From Parachryseolinea silvisoli (lineage in GTDB: Bacteria > Bacteroidota > Bacteroidia > Cytophagales > Cyclobacteriaceae): a stretch of DNA of 64,000 nt. Under the pieces are notes generated by a model. That model searched no databases. It was not told where the DNA came from and saw nothing but the letters and a program-made list of their open reading frames with translations. Positions 52,105-59,810 of the stretch are shown piece after piece. Within the stretch, counting starts at the first letter, position 1. Every line of letters begins with the position of its first letter. Position numbers and translations under genes: made by a program. The stretch is from the NCBI RefSeq assembly GCF_021190955.1, contig NZ_JAIOAO010000002.1:434001-498000 (forward strand), in the 5' to 3' direction.

Positions 52105-53337
52105 ATTGTTATTAAAAAGTTTGAAATTCCCGCGTATTACCGGTCTTCCATCACAGGCAAGATCAAAGAAGCACGCCGAATAAAAGACCTGCGCAAACAG
52201 GATTTTACCCCCACTGTACTGGACTTCGGACCAGTTCAATTCTACATCGCACGCCATTTTGGATTCTGCTACGGCGTGGAAAATGCCATCGAGATCAGCT
52301 ACCGCGCCCTGGAAGAAAACCCGCATAAACGCGTATTTCTCTTAAGCCAGATGATCCACAACCAGGAGGTAAACAACGATTTACAAAGCCGCGGCATCGA
52401 GTTCATCATGGACACCGACGGCAATCAGCTCATTCCGTGGGATGCCCTGCGCCCGGAAGATGTCGTGATCATTCCCGCCTTTGGTACCACCGTTGAGATC
52501 GAGCACTTGCTGCTCGACAAAGGCATCGAAGTACAGAAATACAATACCACCTGCCCCTTCGTGGAGAAAGTATGGAACCGCTCCGAAAAGCTAGGCAAGG
52601 ATAGCTATACCGTGATCATTCATGGCAAGCCGCGCCACGAAGAGACACGCGCTACGTTTTCACACAGCGCGCAGAATGCGCCGTCGGTAATTGTGCGCGA
52701 TATGGAAGAAGCCCGCGCGCTGGGCGAGTATATGCTTGGCCACAAACAGCCGGCGGAGTTTCTGGAAGAGTTTAAAGGCAAACATTCGGTCGATTTTAAT
52801 CCTGCAATAGATTTGCGCCGCATTGGGGTGGTCAATCAAACAACGATGCTGGCGACAGAGACACAAGCCATCGCCGATTACTTCCGCAGTATCATGATTG
52901 ATGTATATGGTGTCGATACCTTGCGCGAGCATTTTGCCGATACACGCGATACCCTGTGCTACGCCACCAACGACAACCAGGACGCTACCTACCAGCTGCT
53001 CGAAACCGATGCCGACCTGGCCATAGTGGTGGGCGGCTATAACAGCTCGAACACTTCACACATCGTGGAGCTCTGCGAACGTAAATTCAACACTTATTTT
53101 ATTAATTCGGAGCACGAGATAAAATCGCCCCACGAGATCCACCACTATCACTACCACGCAAAGGAGAAAGTGGTCACAACAAATTTTTTGCCCGGCAAAA
53201 GTCCCGTGAAGATTGTCCTGACCAGTGGCGCGTCCTGTCCGGATACGCTGGTAGACCGGGTTATGCTGCGTGTATTAGAGTTCTTTCCGGGTGTACGGCC
53301 CGTAGAAGCGGTATTACAAGACTTTGGAGGAAAATAA
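52105..53337 (+). CDS. ispH: 4-hydroxy-3-methylbut-2-enyl diphosphate reductase, probable non-ATG start
   Basis: IspH makes IPP and DMAPP in the MEP pathway with a [4Fe-4S] cluster. The long Bacteroidota form of about 410 residues is recognised by EIPAYYRSSITGKIKEARR, FYIARHFGFCYGVENAIE, TTCPFVEKV, the HGKPRHEET loop and SGASCPDTL. The three cluster cysteines would be at 55, 150 and 378. The frame has no ATG, GTG or TTG between an in-frame stop at 52042 and a GTG at 52276, which lies after the first cluster cysteine (codon at 52267). Translation must therefore begin upstream, most likely at ATT 52105 or 52111, just after the promoter. The exact start is inferred. Confidence 0.9.
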   Translation: MVIKKFEIPAYYRSSITGKIKEARRIKDLRKQDFTPTVLDFGPVQFYIARHFGFCYGVENAIEISYRALEENPHKRVFLLSQMIHNQEVNNDLQSRGIEFIMDTDGNQLIPWDALRPEDVVIIPAFGTTVEIEHLLLDKGIEVQKYNTTCPFVEKVWNRSEKLGKDSYTVIIHGKPRHEETRATFSHSAQNAPSVIVRDMEEARALGEYMLGHKQPAEFLEEFKGKHSVDFNPAIDLRRIGVVNQTTMLATETQAIADYFRSIMIDVYGVDTLREHFADTRDTLCYATNDNQDATYQLLETDADLAIVVGGYNSSNTSHIVELCERKFNTYFINSEHEIKSPHEIHHYHYHAKEKVVTTNFLPGKSPVKIVLTSGASCPDTLVDRVMLRVLEFFPGVRPVEAVLQDFGGK

Positions 53338-53363
53338 GAAGCCGCCCTTACTAGGCGGCTTTT
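53338..53363. terminator. Bidirectional terminator between ispH and the 80-residue basic protein gene
   Basis: AAGCCGCC (53339-53346) pairs with GGCGGCTT (53354-53361) around a 7-base loop and is followed by T residues. The loop contains the stop codon of the gene on the minus strand. Confidence 0.85.
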
Positions 53364-53593
53364 GATAAGGTTTTCTTCTTTTTAGCGCCGCCAGAGGCGT
53401 CCTCAACTTTTTTACCATTACGGTGCTCACCGAGGATCACTACATCTTTGGTGTTTTGATATTGACGGGCAGCCTGCATCATCGCTTCTTCCGTATCTCG
53501 AATGATAATAATCCCCGTCTTGGCTCCTTTGTTTCTCAACTCGAGCCAGAATCCGTCCTTTTTCTTCTTCGGTAATACTGGAGGTCTTCCCAT
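53351..53593 (-). CDS. 80-residue basic protein with AT-hook-like N-terminus
   Basis: The protein starts GRPPVLPKKKKDGFWLEL and ends in a lysine-rich tail (GGAKKKKTLSKAA). The centre is a small alpha/beta unit, KTGIIIIRDTEEAMMQAARQYQ followed by TKDVVILGE. GRP next to basic residues is the core of AT-hook DNA-binding motifs, and both ends are basic, so a nucleoid-associated or RNA-binding role is possible. That is inference. I do not recognise a named family. It stands alone between ispH and the TonB receptor. Confidence 0.7.
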   Translation of the reverse strand: MGRPPVLPKKKKDGFWLELRNKGAKTGIIIIRDTEEAMMQAARQYQNTKDVVILGEHRNGKKVEDASGGAKKKKTLSKAA

Positions 53594-53724
53594 GATAATA
53601 CTTTTGTTAATTATACTGTTATAACCAGATAATGAGGCATTTGGTTCTGACCTTCCATCAAAAACCCTGCCGCTGCGACCTAATTTCCGCTATCTTTCCC
53701 TTCTATTTTCTTCAATCGAGCACA

Positions 53725-55779
53725 ATGATACGCCGTTTTATTATCTTTTTATGTACAACCCTCTCCCTTTCAGCGGTTGCCCAGCGTGAAAACACATTCG
53801 CAGACACCACAAGGGTACTGGGAGAGGTCACAATACAAGCCTATCAATACGACCGGCCTTTGTCTGAAATCCCTGCTTCCGTCGCCTTTTTAGGGCAGCG
53901 CGACCTGGCACGCTTCAGCGATGCCTCCCTGCTTCCTTCGTTAAATACCGTACCCGGTGTGCGGATGGAAGAACGTTCACCCGGCAGCTACCGGTTGGCG
54001 ATCCGCGGCAGCGCCGTCCGTTCGCCTTTTGGCGTCCGCAATGTAAAAGTGTACTGGAACGACCTGCCGTTTACCGACGCCGGCGGCAATACATACCTAA
54101 ACTTGTTCGACCTGCAGGCAGTACAACAAGCCGAGATTATCAAAGGTCCGGGTACAAGTGTATACGGCGCCGGCACAGGCGGCGTACTGATGTTAAACAA
54201 TGCCCCTCCCATCCAAAGCGGTGTAGATATTTCTACCCTCGTAGGAAGCTATGGATTGCGTCGTTACGACGTACAAGCACGGATAAAGTCAGACAAGGCC
54301 TATAGCCGCTTGCTCTACGCCCACCAGGAATCCGACGGCTATCGTCAGCAGACTGGCATGGCCCGCGACGCAGTACAACTGCAAAGTAACTTCACGCTGA
54401 GCGACAAGTCTGCATTGTCAGTATACATGCTATATTCCGACCTGCTATACCAAACACCGGGTGCGCTGACCAAACAACAATACGACGAAGACCCGAAGCA
54501 AGCACGCCCGGCAGGAGGCCCGAACCCCAGCGCGATCGATCAACACGCGACCATCTACAACAAAACCTTCTACTCGGGCCTAAGCTACCAGCACCAGTGG
54601 AGCAATCACTGGTCTAACCGCACAGGCTTTTACGGCACCCTCACGCAGTTCGATAACCCTACTATTCGGAACTATGAGCGTCGTGCCGAGCAAGGCTTTG
54701 GCGGCCGCACCAGCACCGCGTACAATTTTGCCAAAGGCAAGCTCACCTTTGGCGGCGAGTTCCAACACAGCTTCTCACCCGTCCGGGTATATGATAACAA
54801 TCAAGGACAAAGCGGAGCGCTGCAAACCGACGATGAGATTGCCATCACCACCTACTTTGCCTTCGCACAAACCGAGTTCTTTCTACCCGCCAATTTCTTC
54901 CTGACCCTCGGCGGTAGCATCAACAAACTGAAAGTAGACTTCAAACGCTACTCCGACGTACCCAACGTAACGGGCGACAGCGACTTCGACGCTGTATTCT
55001 CACCGCGCATAGCCTTGCTCAAAAAGCTAAACGACAACCTGTCTCTCCACGGCAGCTTCAGCCAGGGCTACTCACCGCCCACCGTGCAAGAGCTCTACCC
55101 GTCAGCCGGCTTCTTCGACACAAACCTGAAACCCGAGCGCGGTACCAACTTCGAAGCGGGCATCCGCGGCGCATGGTTCCACAAAACGCTGTCGGTAGAC
55201 GCCGTCGTATATGACTTTGGCCTGCGTGAAACAATTGTAATCCGCCACACCGACGACGGCGGCGAGTACTTCATCAACGCCGGCAAGACCTCACAGCAGG
55301 GCGCTGAAGTGGTGATCGCCTGGACACCGAATCTCAATCCCTCCTCCGCGCTCTCGAACATCCGCGCCTGGACCAGCCTGACCTGGAACCGCTATACCTT
55401 TGAGGATTACGTGAAAGACAACGTAAACCTCGATGGTAACGACCTGACCGGTGTATCGCCCAACGTGCGGGTAGTGGGCTTCGACCTCGCATTACGTGCG
55501 GGCCTCTATCTGAATGCCACCGGCACCTATACAGACCGCGTTCCGCTGGACGACGCCAACACCGCCTACGCTGACAGCTACATGCTGATCGGCGGCAAGC
55601 TGGGCTACAAAAAGACCTGGAATCAGCTGGCGCTGGATGTCTTCACAGGCATAGACAACGCCCTGGATGAGCGCTACAGCCTGGGCAACGACCTCAACGC
55701 CGTAGGCTCACGCTACTATAACGCCGCCATGCCGGTGAATTATTATGCAGGGGTAAAGGTCGGTTGGAGCTTTTTATAG
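53725..55779 (+). CDS. TonB-dependent outer-membrane receptor
   Basis: Starting at the ATG at 53725 gives 684 residues with a signal peptide (RFIIFLCTTLSLSAVAQ); the frame is open 93 bp further upstream without signal character. A plug domain (about 30-150) contains PASVAFLGQRDL, VPGVRMEERSPGSYRLAIRG and IKGPGTSVYGAGTGGV. The rest is a 22-stranded barrel with typical alternating strands, ending in the terminal aromatic segment GVKVGWSFL. There is no N-terminal carboxypeptidase-like regulatory domain and no SusD partner, so it is more like a siderophore, cobalamin or metal receptor than a SusC. Substrate unknown. Confidence 0.95.
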   Translation: MIRRFIIFLCTTLSLSAVAQRENTFADTTRVLGEVTIQAYQYDRPLSEIPASVAFLGQRDLARFSDASLLPSLNTVPGVRMEERSPGSYRLAIRGSAVRSPFGVRNVKVYWNDLPFTDAGGNTYLNLFDLQAVQQAEIIKGPGTSVYGAGTGGVLMLNNAPPIQSGVDISTLVGSYGLRRYDVQARIKSDKAYSRLLYAHQESDGYRQQTGMARDAVQLQSNFTLSDKSALSVYMLYSDLLYQTPGALTKQQYDEDPKQARPAGGPNPSAIDQHATIYNKTFYSGLSYQHQWSNHWSNRTGFYGTLTQFDNPTIRNYERRAEQGFGGRTSTAYNFAKGKLTFGGEFQHSFSPVRVYDNNQGQSGALQTDDEIAITTYFAFAQTEFFLPANFFLTLGGSINKLKVDFKRYSDVPNVTGDSDFDAVFSPRIALLKKLNDNLSLHGSFSQGYSPPTVQELYPSAGFFDTNLKPERGTNFEAGIRGAWFHKTLSVDAVVYDFGLRETIVIRHTDDGGEYFINAGKTSQQGAEVVIAWTPNLNPSSALSNIRAWTSLTWNRYTFEDYVKDNVNLDGNDLTGVSPNVRVVGFDLALRAGLYLNATGTYTDRVPLDDANTAYADSYMLIGGKLGYKKTWNQLALDVFTGIDNALDERYSLGNDLNAVGSRYYNAAMPVNYYAGVKVGWSFL

Positions 55780-55781
55780 GC

Positions 55782-56687
55782 ATGACACGCGATATTCCCA
55801 ACGACGTTCAGCGGGGCGCGACGGCCGCCCTGCAGCAGGCCTACCCCGGGGGATATACTGGTGACGTTGTATTAGAAGATTTTATACTGGTTGGAGGGGG
55901 GTCTATCAACCAGGGAGGTAAGCTCAGTACTTCCGTCGGCACCTTCTTTCTAAAGTGGAATGATGCTCATACATTGCCGGGCATGTTTGCCGCCGAGGCG
56001 AAAGGGCTCAGCCTCCTGCGTGACACACGCACGCTTTACATACCCGATGTGGTGGCTTCTGGAGAGGGCAGCAGCGATCAATTTCTCTTACTGGAATACT
56101 TGGAGCCGGCACACCGCCCGAAAGATTACTGGGAACGCGCAGGACAGGAGCTTGCTCAGCTGCACGCAACCACGGGACCTTCGTTTGGCCTCGATCTGGC
56201 TAATTATATTGGTTCGCTACCCCAGGCGAATACGCTCCATGACTCATGGATACAGTTCTTCATCCGCCAACGCCTGCAACCACAACTGACACGCGCCAGG
56301 CAAGCGGGTCTGGCCGATACCGCGCTGGTGAACCAATTTGAAACGTTGTACACCCGGTTGCCCGACTTATTACCCGAAGAAAAACCGTCGCTACTGCACG
56401 GTGACTTGTGGAGTGGCAACATCATGGCGGCGCAACAGGGTATACCGTGTCTTATCGATCCTGCCGTTTATTTCGGACACCGGGAAGTAGACCTGGCCAT
56501 GACCACGCTCTTTGGCGGGTTTGAGCCTGCTTTCCTGGAAGCTTACCTCGAAGCCTGGCCGCTGTTGCCCGGCTACCGCGACCGTTTTAGCCTGTATAAT
56601 CTATACCCGTTGCTCGTGCACGTTAATCTTTTCGGGAAAAGCTATCTTTCCCAAATAAATTCCGTGCTCCGACAATTCCTTTCCTAA
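55782..56687 (+). CDS. Fructosamine kinase family protein
   Basis: The 301-residue protein starts 2 bp after the TonB receptor stop. It is a protein-kinase-like enzyme: a nucleotide-binding start with GGGSINQGGKL and FFLKWN (ATP lysine), the FAAEAKGL glutamate helix, the catalytic loop LLHGDLWSGNIM, and the metal-binding LIDPAVYFGHREVDLAM. Bacterial relatives phosphorylate ketosamines on glycated proteins, which leads to repair of early glycation. The tight coupling to a TonB receptor is probably positional. Confidence 0.94.
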   Translation: MTRDIPNDVQRGATAALQQAYPGGYTGDVVLEDFILVGGGSINQGGKLSTSVGTFFLKWNDAHTLPGMFAAEAKGLSLLRDTRTLYIPDVVASGEGSSDQFLLLEYLEPAHRPKDYWERAGQELAQLHATTGPSFGLDLANYIGSLPQANTLHDSWIQFFIRQRLQPQLTRARQAGLADTALVNQFETLYTRLPDLLPEEKPSLLHGDLWSGNIMAAQQGIPCLIDPAVYFGHREVDLAMTTLFGGFEPAFLEAYLEAWPLLPGYRDRFSLYNLYPLLVHVNLFGKSYLSQINSVLRQFLS

Positions 56688-56726
56688 CCTTGATCGCGTA
56701 AATTCGTTGTTCCGCATGTACTTACC

Positions 56727-59700
56727 GTGAACCTAAAACACACCCTTCTACTGTTATTATTTGCCGTCGCGCTGCACGTCACAGCACAATCTTTCCGGTT
56801 TGATCATGTCACCGGCCGCGAGGGTCTTTCGCAGTCGCAAGCCTATTGCATGCTGCACGACAGCGAAGGATACCTCTGGATCGGCACACAAGACGGTTTG
56901 AACCGGTTCGATGGAAGCGAGTTCAAGGTGTTTAAGAACGACCCGTTCGACAGCACCACCCTCACGCATAACTGGATTTGGAGCGTGGAAGAAGATCGCC
57001 ATGGCGACCTGTGGCTTGGCACCTTCCAGGGCCTTTGCAAGTATGTACGCAAAGAGAACCGCTTTGTACAATACTATAACAAACCCAACGACTCCACCAC
57101 GGTCAGCGGCAACCGCACAAACTACGTCCTGCGCGACAACAAAAACCGGATATGGGTTTCTTCCTGGGGTAGCGGTCTAAGCCTGTACAACGACACGACC
57201 AACACCTTCCGCCAGTTCCGGCACAACGCAGACGACCAGCGCACGATCAGCGACAACTATGTGCGCGCCATCTTCTGTGACCGCGAGGGTACCCTGTGGG
57301 TGGGCACCTGGAACGGCGGCCTGAACCGCGTGCTGGAAGACGCGAACGGCAATGTTTCTTTCCAGCACTACTATTCCACGGAAAACAATATGTTTCAGGG
57401 CGGCAATCAGATCACATCGATTGCCGAAGACACACAAGGCAACCTGTGGATCGGTAGCTACCAGGGCGGGCTCTTTCAGTTTAACAAAAAAACAAACCAA
57501 TTCCGGCGTATACCCGAGTTTGTAGCCAACGACATCAACAAAGTCCTCGGCGACGCACAAGGCAACATCTGGATCGGCACCAACAAAGGCCTGAAATTTT
57601 GGGATGCCACCGCGCAGACCTTTCGTACCTACCATCATCATCCTAACCAGGGCTCCAGCATCAGCAGCAATACGATCTATGCGTTGTTACAAGATCGCAA
57701 CGGCATGGTTTGGGTCGCTGGCAACGGATTAGATAAATACGATCCACGCAAGAATATATTCCGCTCGTACGAGAGTGAGCCTGACAACAAGAATAGCCTG
57801 AGCGAGAACAGCGTATGGTCATTCTGTGAAGACGACGAGGGCAAGATCTGGATCGGTGGCGAGAGCGGGCCGCTAAACGTCTACGATCCCGTCACAGGCA
57901 CCTTTCGTCACGTAATCATACACGACGACCGGGGTAACCTCGCCAGTAACGTGCAACGCCTCATCTATACGGACAGCGTCTTCTGGATCGCGTCGTTCAA
58001 CAACGGGTTGATCCGGTACAATAAACACACCGGACGCTCCCGGTTCTTTCTGGGCAGCCATCCCTCTCCCTTGGGTAAGACCGCTTTCATCAAAGAAGTG
58101 CTCCGCGACCGCGACGGCACATTGTGGATAGGTACATACGACGAAGGCCTCATTCACTACGACCCCCGCACAGAGGCCGTCACACATTACCGCATGAGTA
58201 AGACCGACCCCGGCAGTATCGGCTCCGACTTCATCAACTCCATCATGCAAGATCGCCAGGGCAACGTCTGGATTGGCTTTATGGGCGGCGGCATTAGCGT
58301 CTACGATAAAAAGACCTCCGCCTTCACACACTATCGATACGACCGCAAAAACGCCAGCGGCTTGAGTGACCAGATGGTATCAAGCATTACGCAAGAGAGC
58401 GATAGCATCTTTTGGATTTGTACGCACTCCGGTATAAATCGCCTGAACGTACACACAGGTAAGTTCCGGCACTTCTTTGAAAAAGACGGCCTCGCCAACA
58501 ACGTCGCCTACGAAATGCTGCACGACCCCGCCGGCTTTTATTGGATCAGTACCAACAAAGGCCTTAGCAAGTTCAACCCGCAGACCTACACCTTCCGGAA
58601 TTATACCAAGGAGGATGGATTGCAAGACGACGAGTTCAACGCCAACGCCTCGTTGCGCAGCCGTCGTGGCCAGTTTTACTTCGGCGGCGTAAAAGGCTTC
58701 TCGGTCTTTGATCCGGCGCAGATCCAACCCGATACTGTACCACCCCAACTGATCATTCAATCGTATTCCATTTTCGATAAGGTCTTTACCCCCGAGCCCT
58801 CGCTGGCGTTGGACTACGATCAGAACTATATAACCATCCGCTTTGCCGCGCTGGAATTTTCGTCCCCGGAAAAGATCCGCTATCGCTACAAGCTGGAAGG
58901 TATCGATGCCGATTGGATCGACGCGGGCACTGCCCGCCAGGCACATTATACCAACCTCGATCCTGGCCGCTATACCTTTCGCGTCAAAGCCGCCAACGAA
59001 GATGGCTATTGGACAGAGCCCGGTGCTACCATGAATCTGGTCATTCACCCGCCCTTTTGGAAAACCGGGTGGTTCATTGCCCTGGCCATTGTTTTTTGTG
59101 GATTGTTGATCTACGCAGCCCACCGATACCGCCTGGAACAGTCACTTAAGGTAGAACGCCTGCGAAACAAGATCGCCAGTGACCTGCACGACGAAGTGGG
59201 CTCGAGCCTGACGCGCATCTCGATCTATTCCGAGCTGGTACAAAATGGCACAACCGTCGGCACCGAGAGCAGCAGTTACTTAAAAAACATTGGGACACTA
59301 AGCCGCGAAGTGGTCAGCACCATGAGCGATATTGTGTGGTCCATCGATAACCGATACGATACAGTCGAAGCGCTGGTCCTGCGCATGAAAGACTTTGCCA
59401 TTGAAATGCTGCAAACGCGGAACATCACACTGGAATTTCACACCGGCAAATTCGAACTGACAAAAGTCCTCGACCCTGCTACCAAACAGAATATATACCT
59501 AATCTTCAAAGAGGCCGTCAACAACATCGTCAAGCACGCCCAGGCCACCCGTGTTGCCATTCTTTTTAGTGACGACAAAGGAACGCTAACGCTGACGATA
59601 CAAGACAACGGCAAGGGACTGCCAACCGACAGTTCCGGCAAAGGCCACGGCCTGCGCAACATGAAGCGGCGGGCAGAAGCGATCGGCGCCACGCTCACCT

Positions 59701-59750
59701 TTGTACAGGAAGCAGGTACGACCATCCACGTACGCGGCCGCAGCCTGTAA
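56727..59750 (+). CDS. Two-component regulator propeller sensor histidine kinase
   Basis: The 1007-residue protein begins at a GTG with a signal peptide (LLLLLFAVALHVTAQ). About residues 20-690 are a beta-propeller sensor of many short repeats with the phrase GxLWIGT (for example GYLWIGTQDGLNRF and GNIWIGTNKGL). A Y_Y_Y domain (about 700-775) and one transmembrane helix (about 780-799) lead to a HisKA_3 dimer domain with phosphoacceptor histidine in IASDLHDEVGSSLT (about 820) and an ATPase domain (NNIVKHA, DNGKGLP, GHGLRNMKRRA). It has no receiver or AraC output domain. It would phosphorylate a separate NarL-type regulator; one is encoded at 22.7-23.3 kb. Confidence 0.95.
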   Translation: MNLKHTLLLLLFAVALHVTAQSFRFDHVTGREGLSQSQAYCMLHDSEGYLWIGTQDGLNRFDGSEFKVFKNDPFDSTTLTHNWIWSVEEDRHGDLWLGTFQGLCKYVRKENRFVQYYNKPNDSTTVSGNRTNYVLRDNKNRIWVSSWGSGLSLYNDTTNTFRQFRHNADDQRTISDNYVRAIFCDREGTLWVGTWNGGLNRVLEDANGNVSFQHYYSTENNMFQGGNQITSIAEDTQGNLWIGSYQGGLFQFNKKTNQFRRIPEFVANDINKVLGDAQGNIWIGTNKGLKFWDATAQTFRTYHHHPNQGSSISSNTIYALLQDRNGMVWVAGNGLDKYDPRKNIFRSYESEPDNKNSLSENSVWSFCEDDEGKIWIGGESGPLNVYDPVTGTFRHVIIHDDRGNLASNVQRLIYTDSVFWIASFNNGLIRYNKHTGRSRFFLGSHPSPLGKTAFIKEVLRDRDGTLWIGTYDEGLIHYDPRTEAVTHYRMSKTDPGSIGSDFINSIMQDRQGNVWIGFMGGGISVYDKKTSAFTHYRYDRKNASGLSDQMVSSITQESDSIFWICTHSGINRLNVHTGKFRHFFEKDGLANNVAYEMLHDPAGFYWISTNKGLSKFNPQTYTFRNYTKEDGLQDDEFNANASLRSRRGQFYFGGVKGFSVFDPAQIQPDTVPPQLIIQSYSIFDKVFTPEPSLALDYDQNYITIRFAALEFSSPEKIRYRYKLEGIDADWIDAGTARQAHYTNLDPGRYTFRVKAANEDGYWTEPGATMNLVIHPPFWKTGWFIALAIVFCGLLIYAAHRYRLEQSLKVERLRNKIASDLHDEVGSSLTRISIYSELVQNGTTVGTESSSYLKNIGTLSREVVSTMSDIVWSIDNRYDTVEALVLRMKDFAIEMLQTRNITLEFHTGKFELTKVLDPATKQNIYLIFKEAVNNIVKHAQATRVAILFSDDKGTLTLTIQDNGKGLPTDSSGKGHGLRNMKRRAEAIGATLTFVQEAGTTIHVRGRSL

Positions 59751-59810
59751 CCGGATCGCCTTTTAAACAATTCGTATACAACGACATTAATGTTTCCCTA
59801 TTTTCGCTAC

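Noticed and set aside
53725-56687. TonB receptor plus kinase as a SusCD or polysaccharide locus
   Set aside because: No SusD-like lipoprotein, no glycoside hydrolase, and the receptor lacks the SusC N-terminal domain.
56800-58650. CRISPR-like periodicity
   Set aside because: The repetition is in-frame protein repeat (GxLWIGT blades) of a coding gene, with no constant repeat-spacer pattern.
58380-59123. 247-codon minus frame in the histidine kinase
   Set aside because: Antisense to propeller repeats; no start context.
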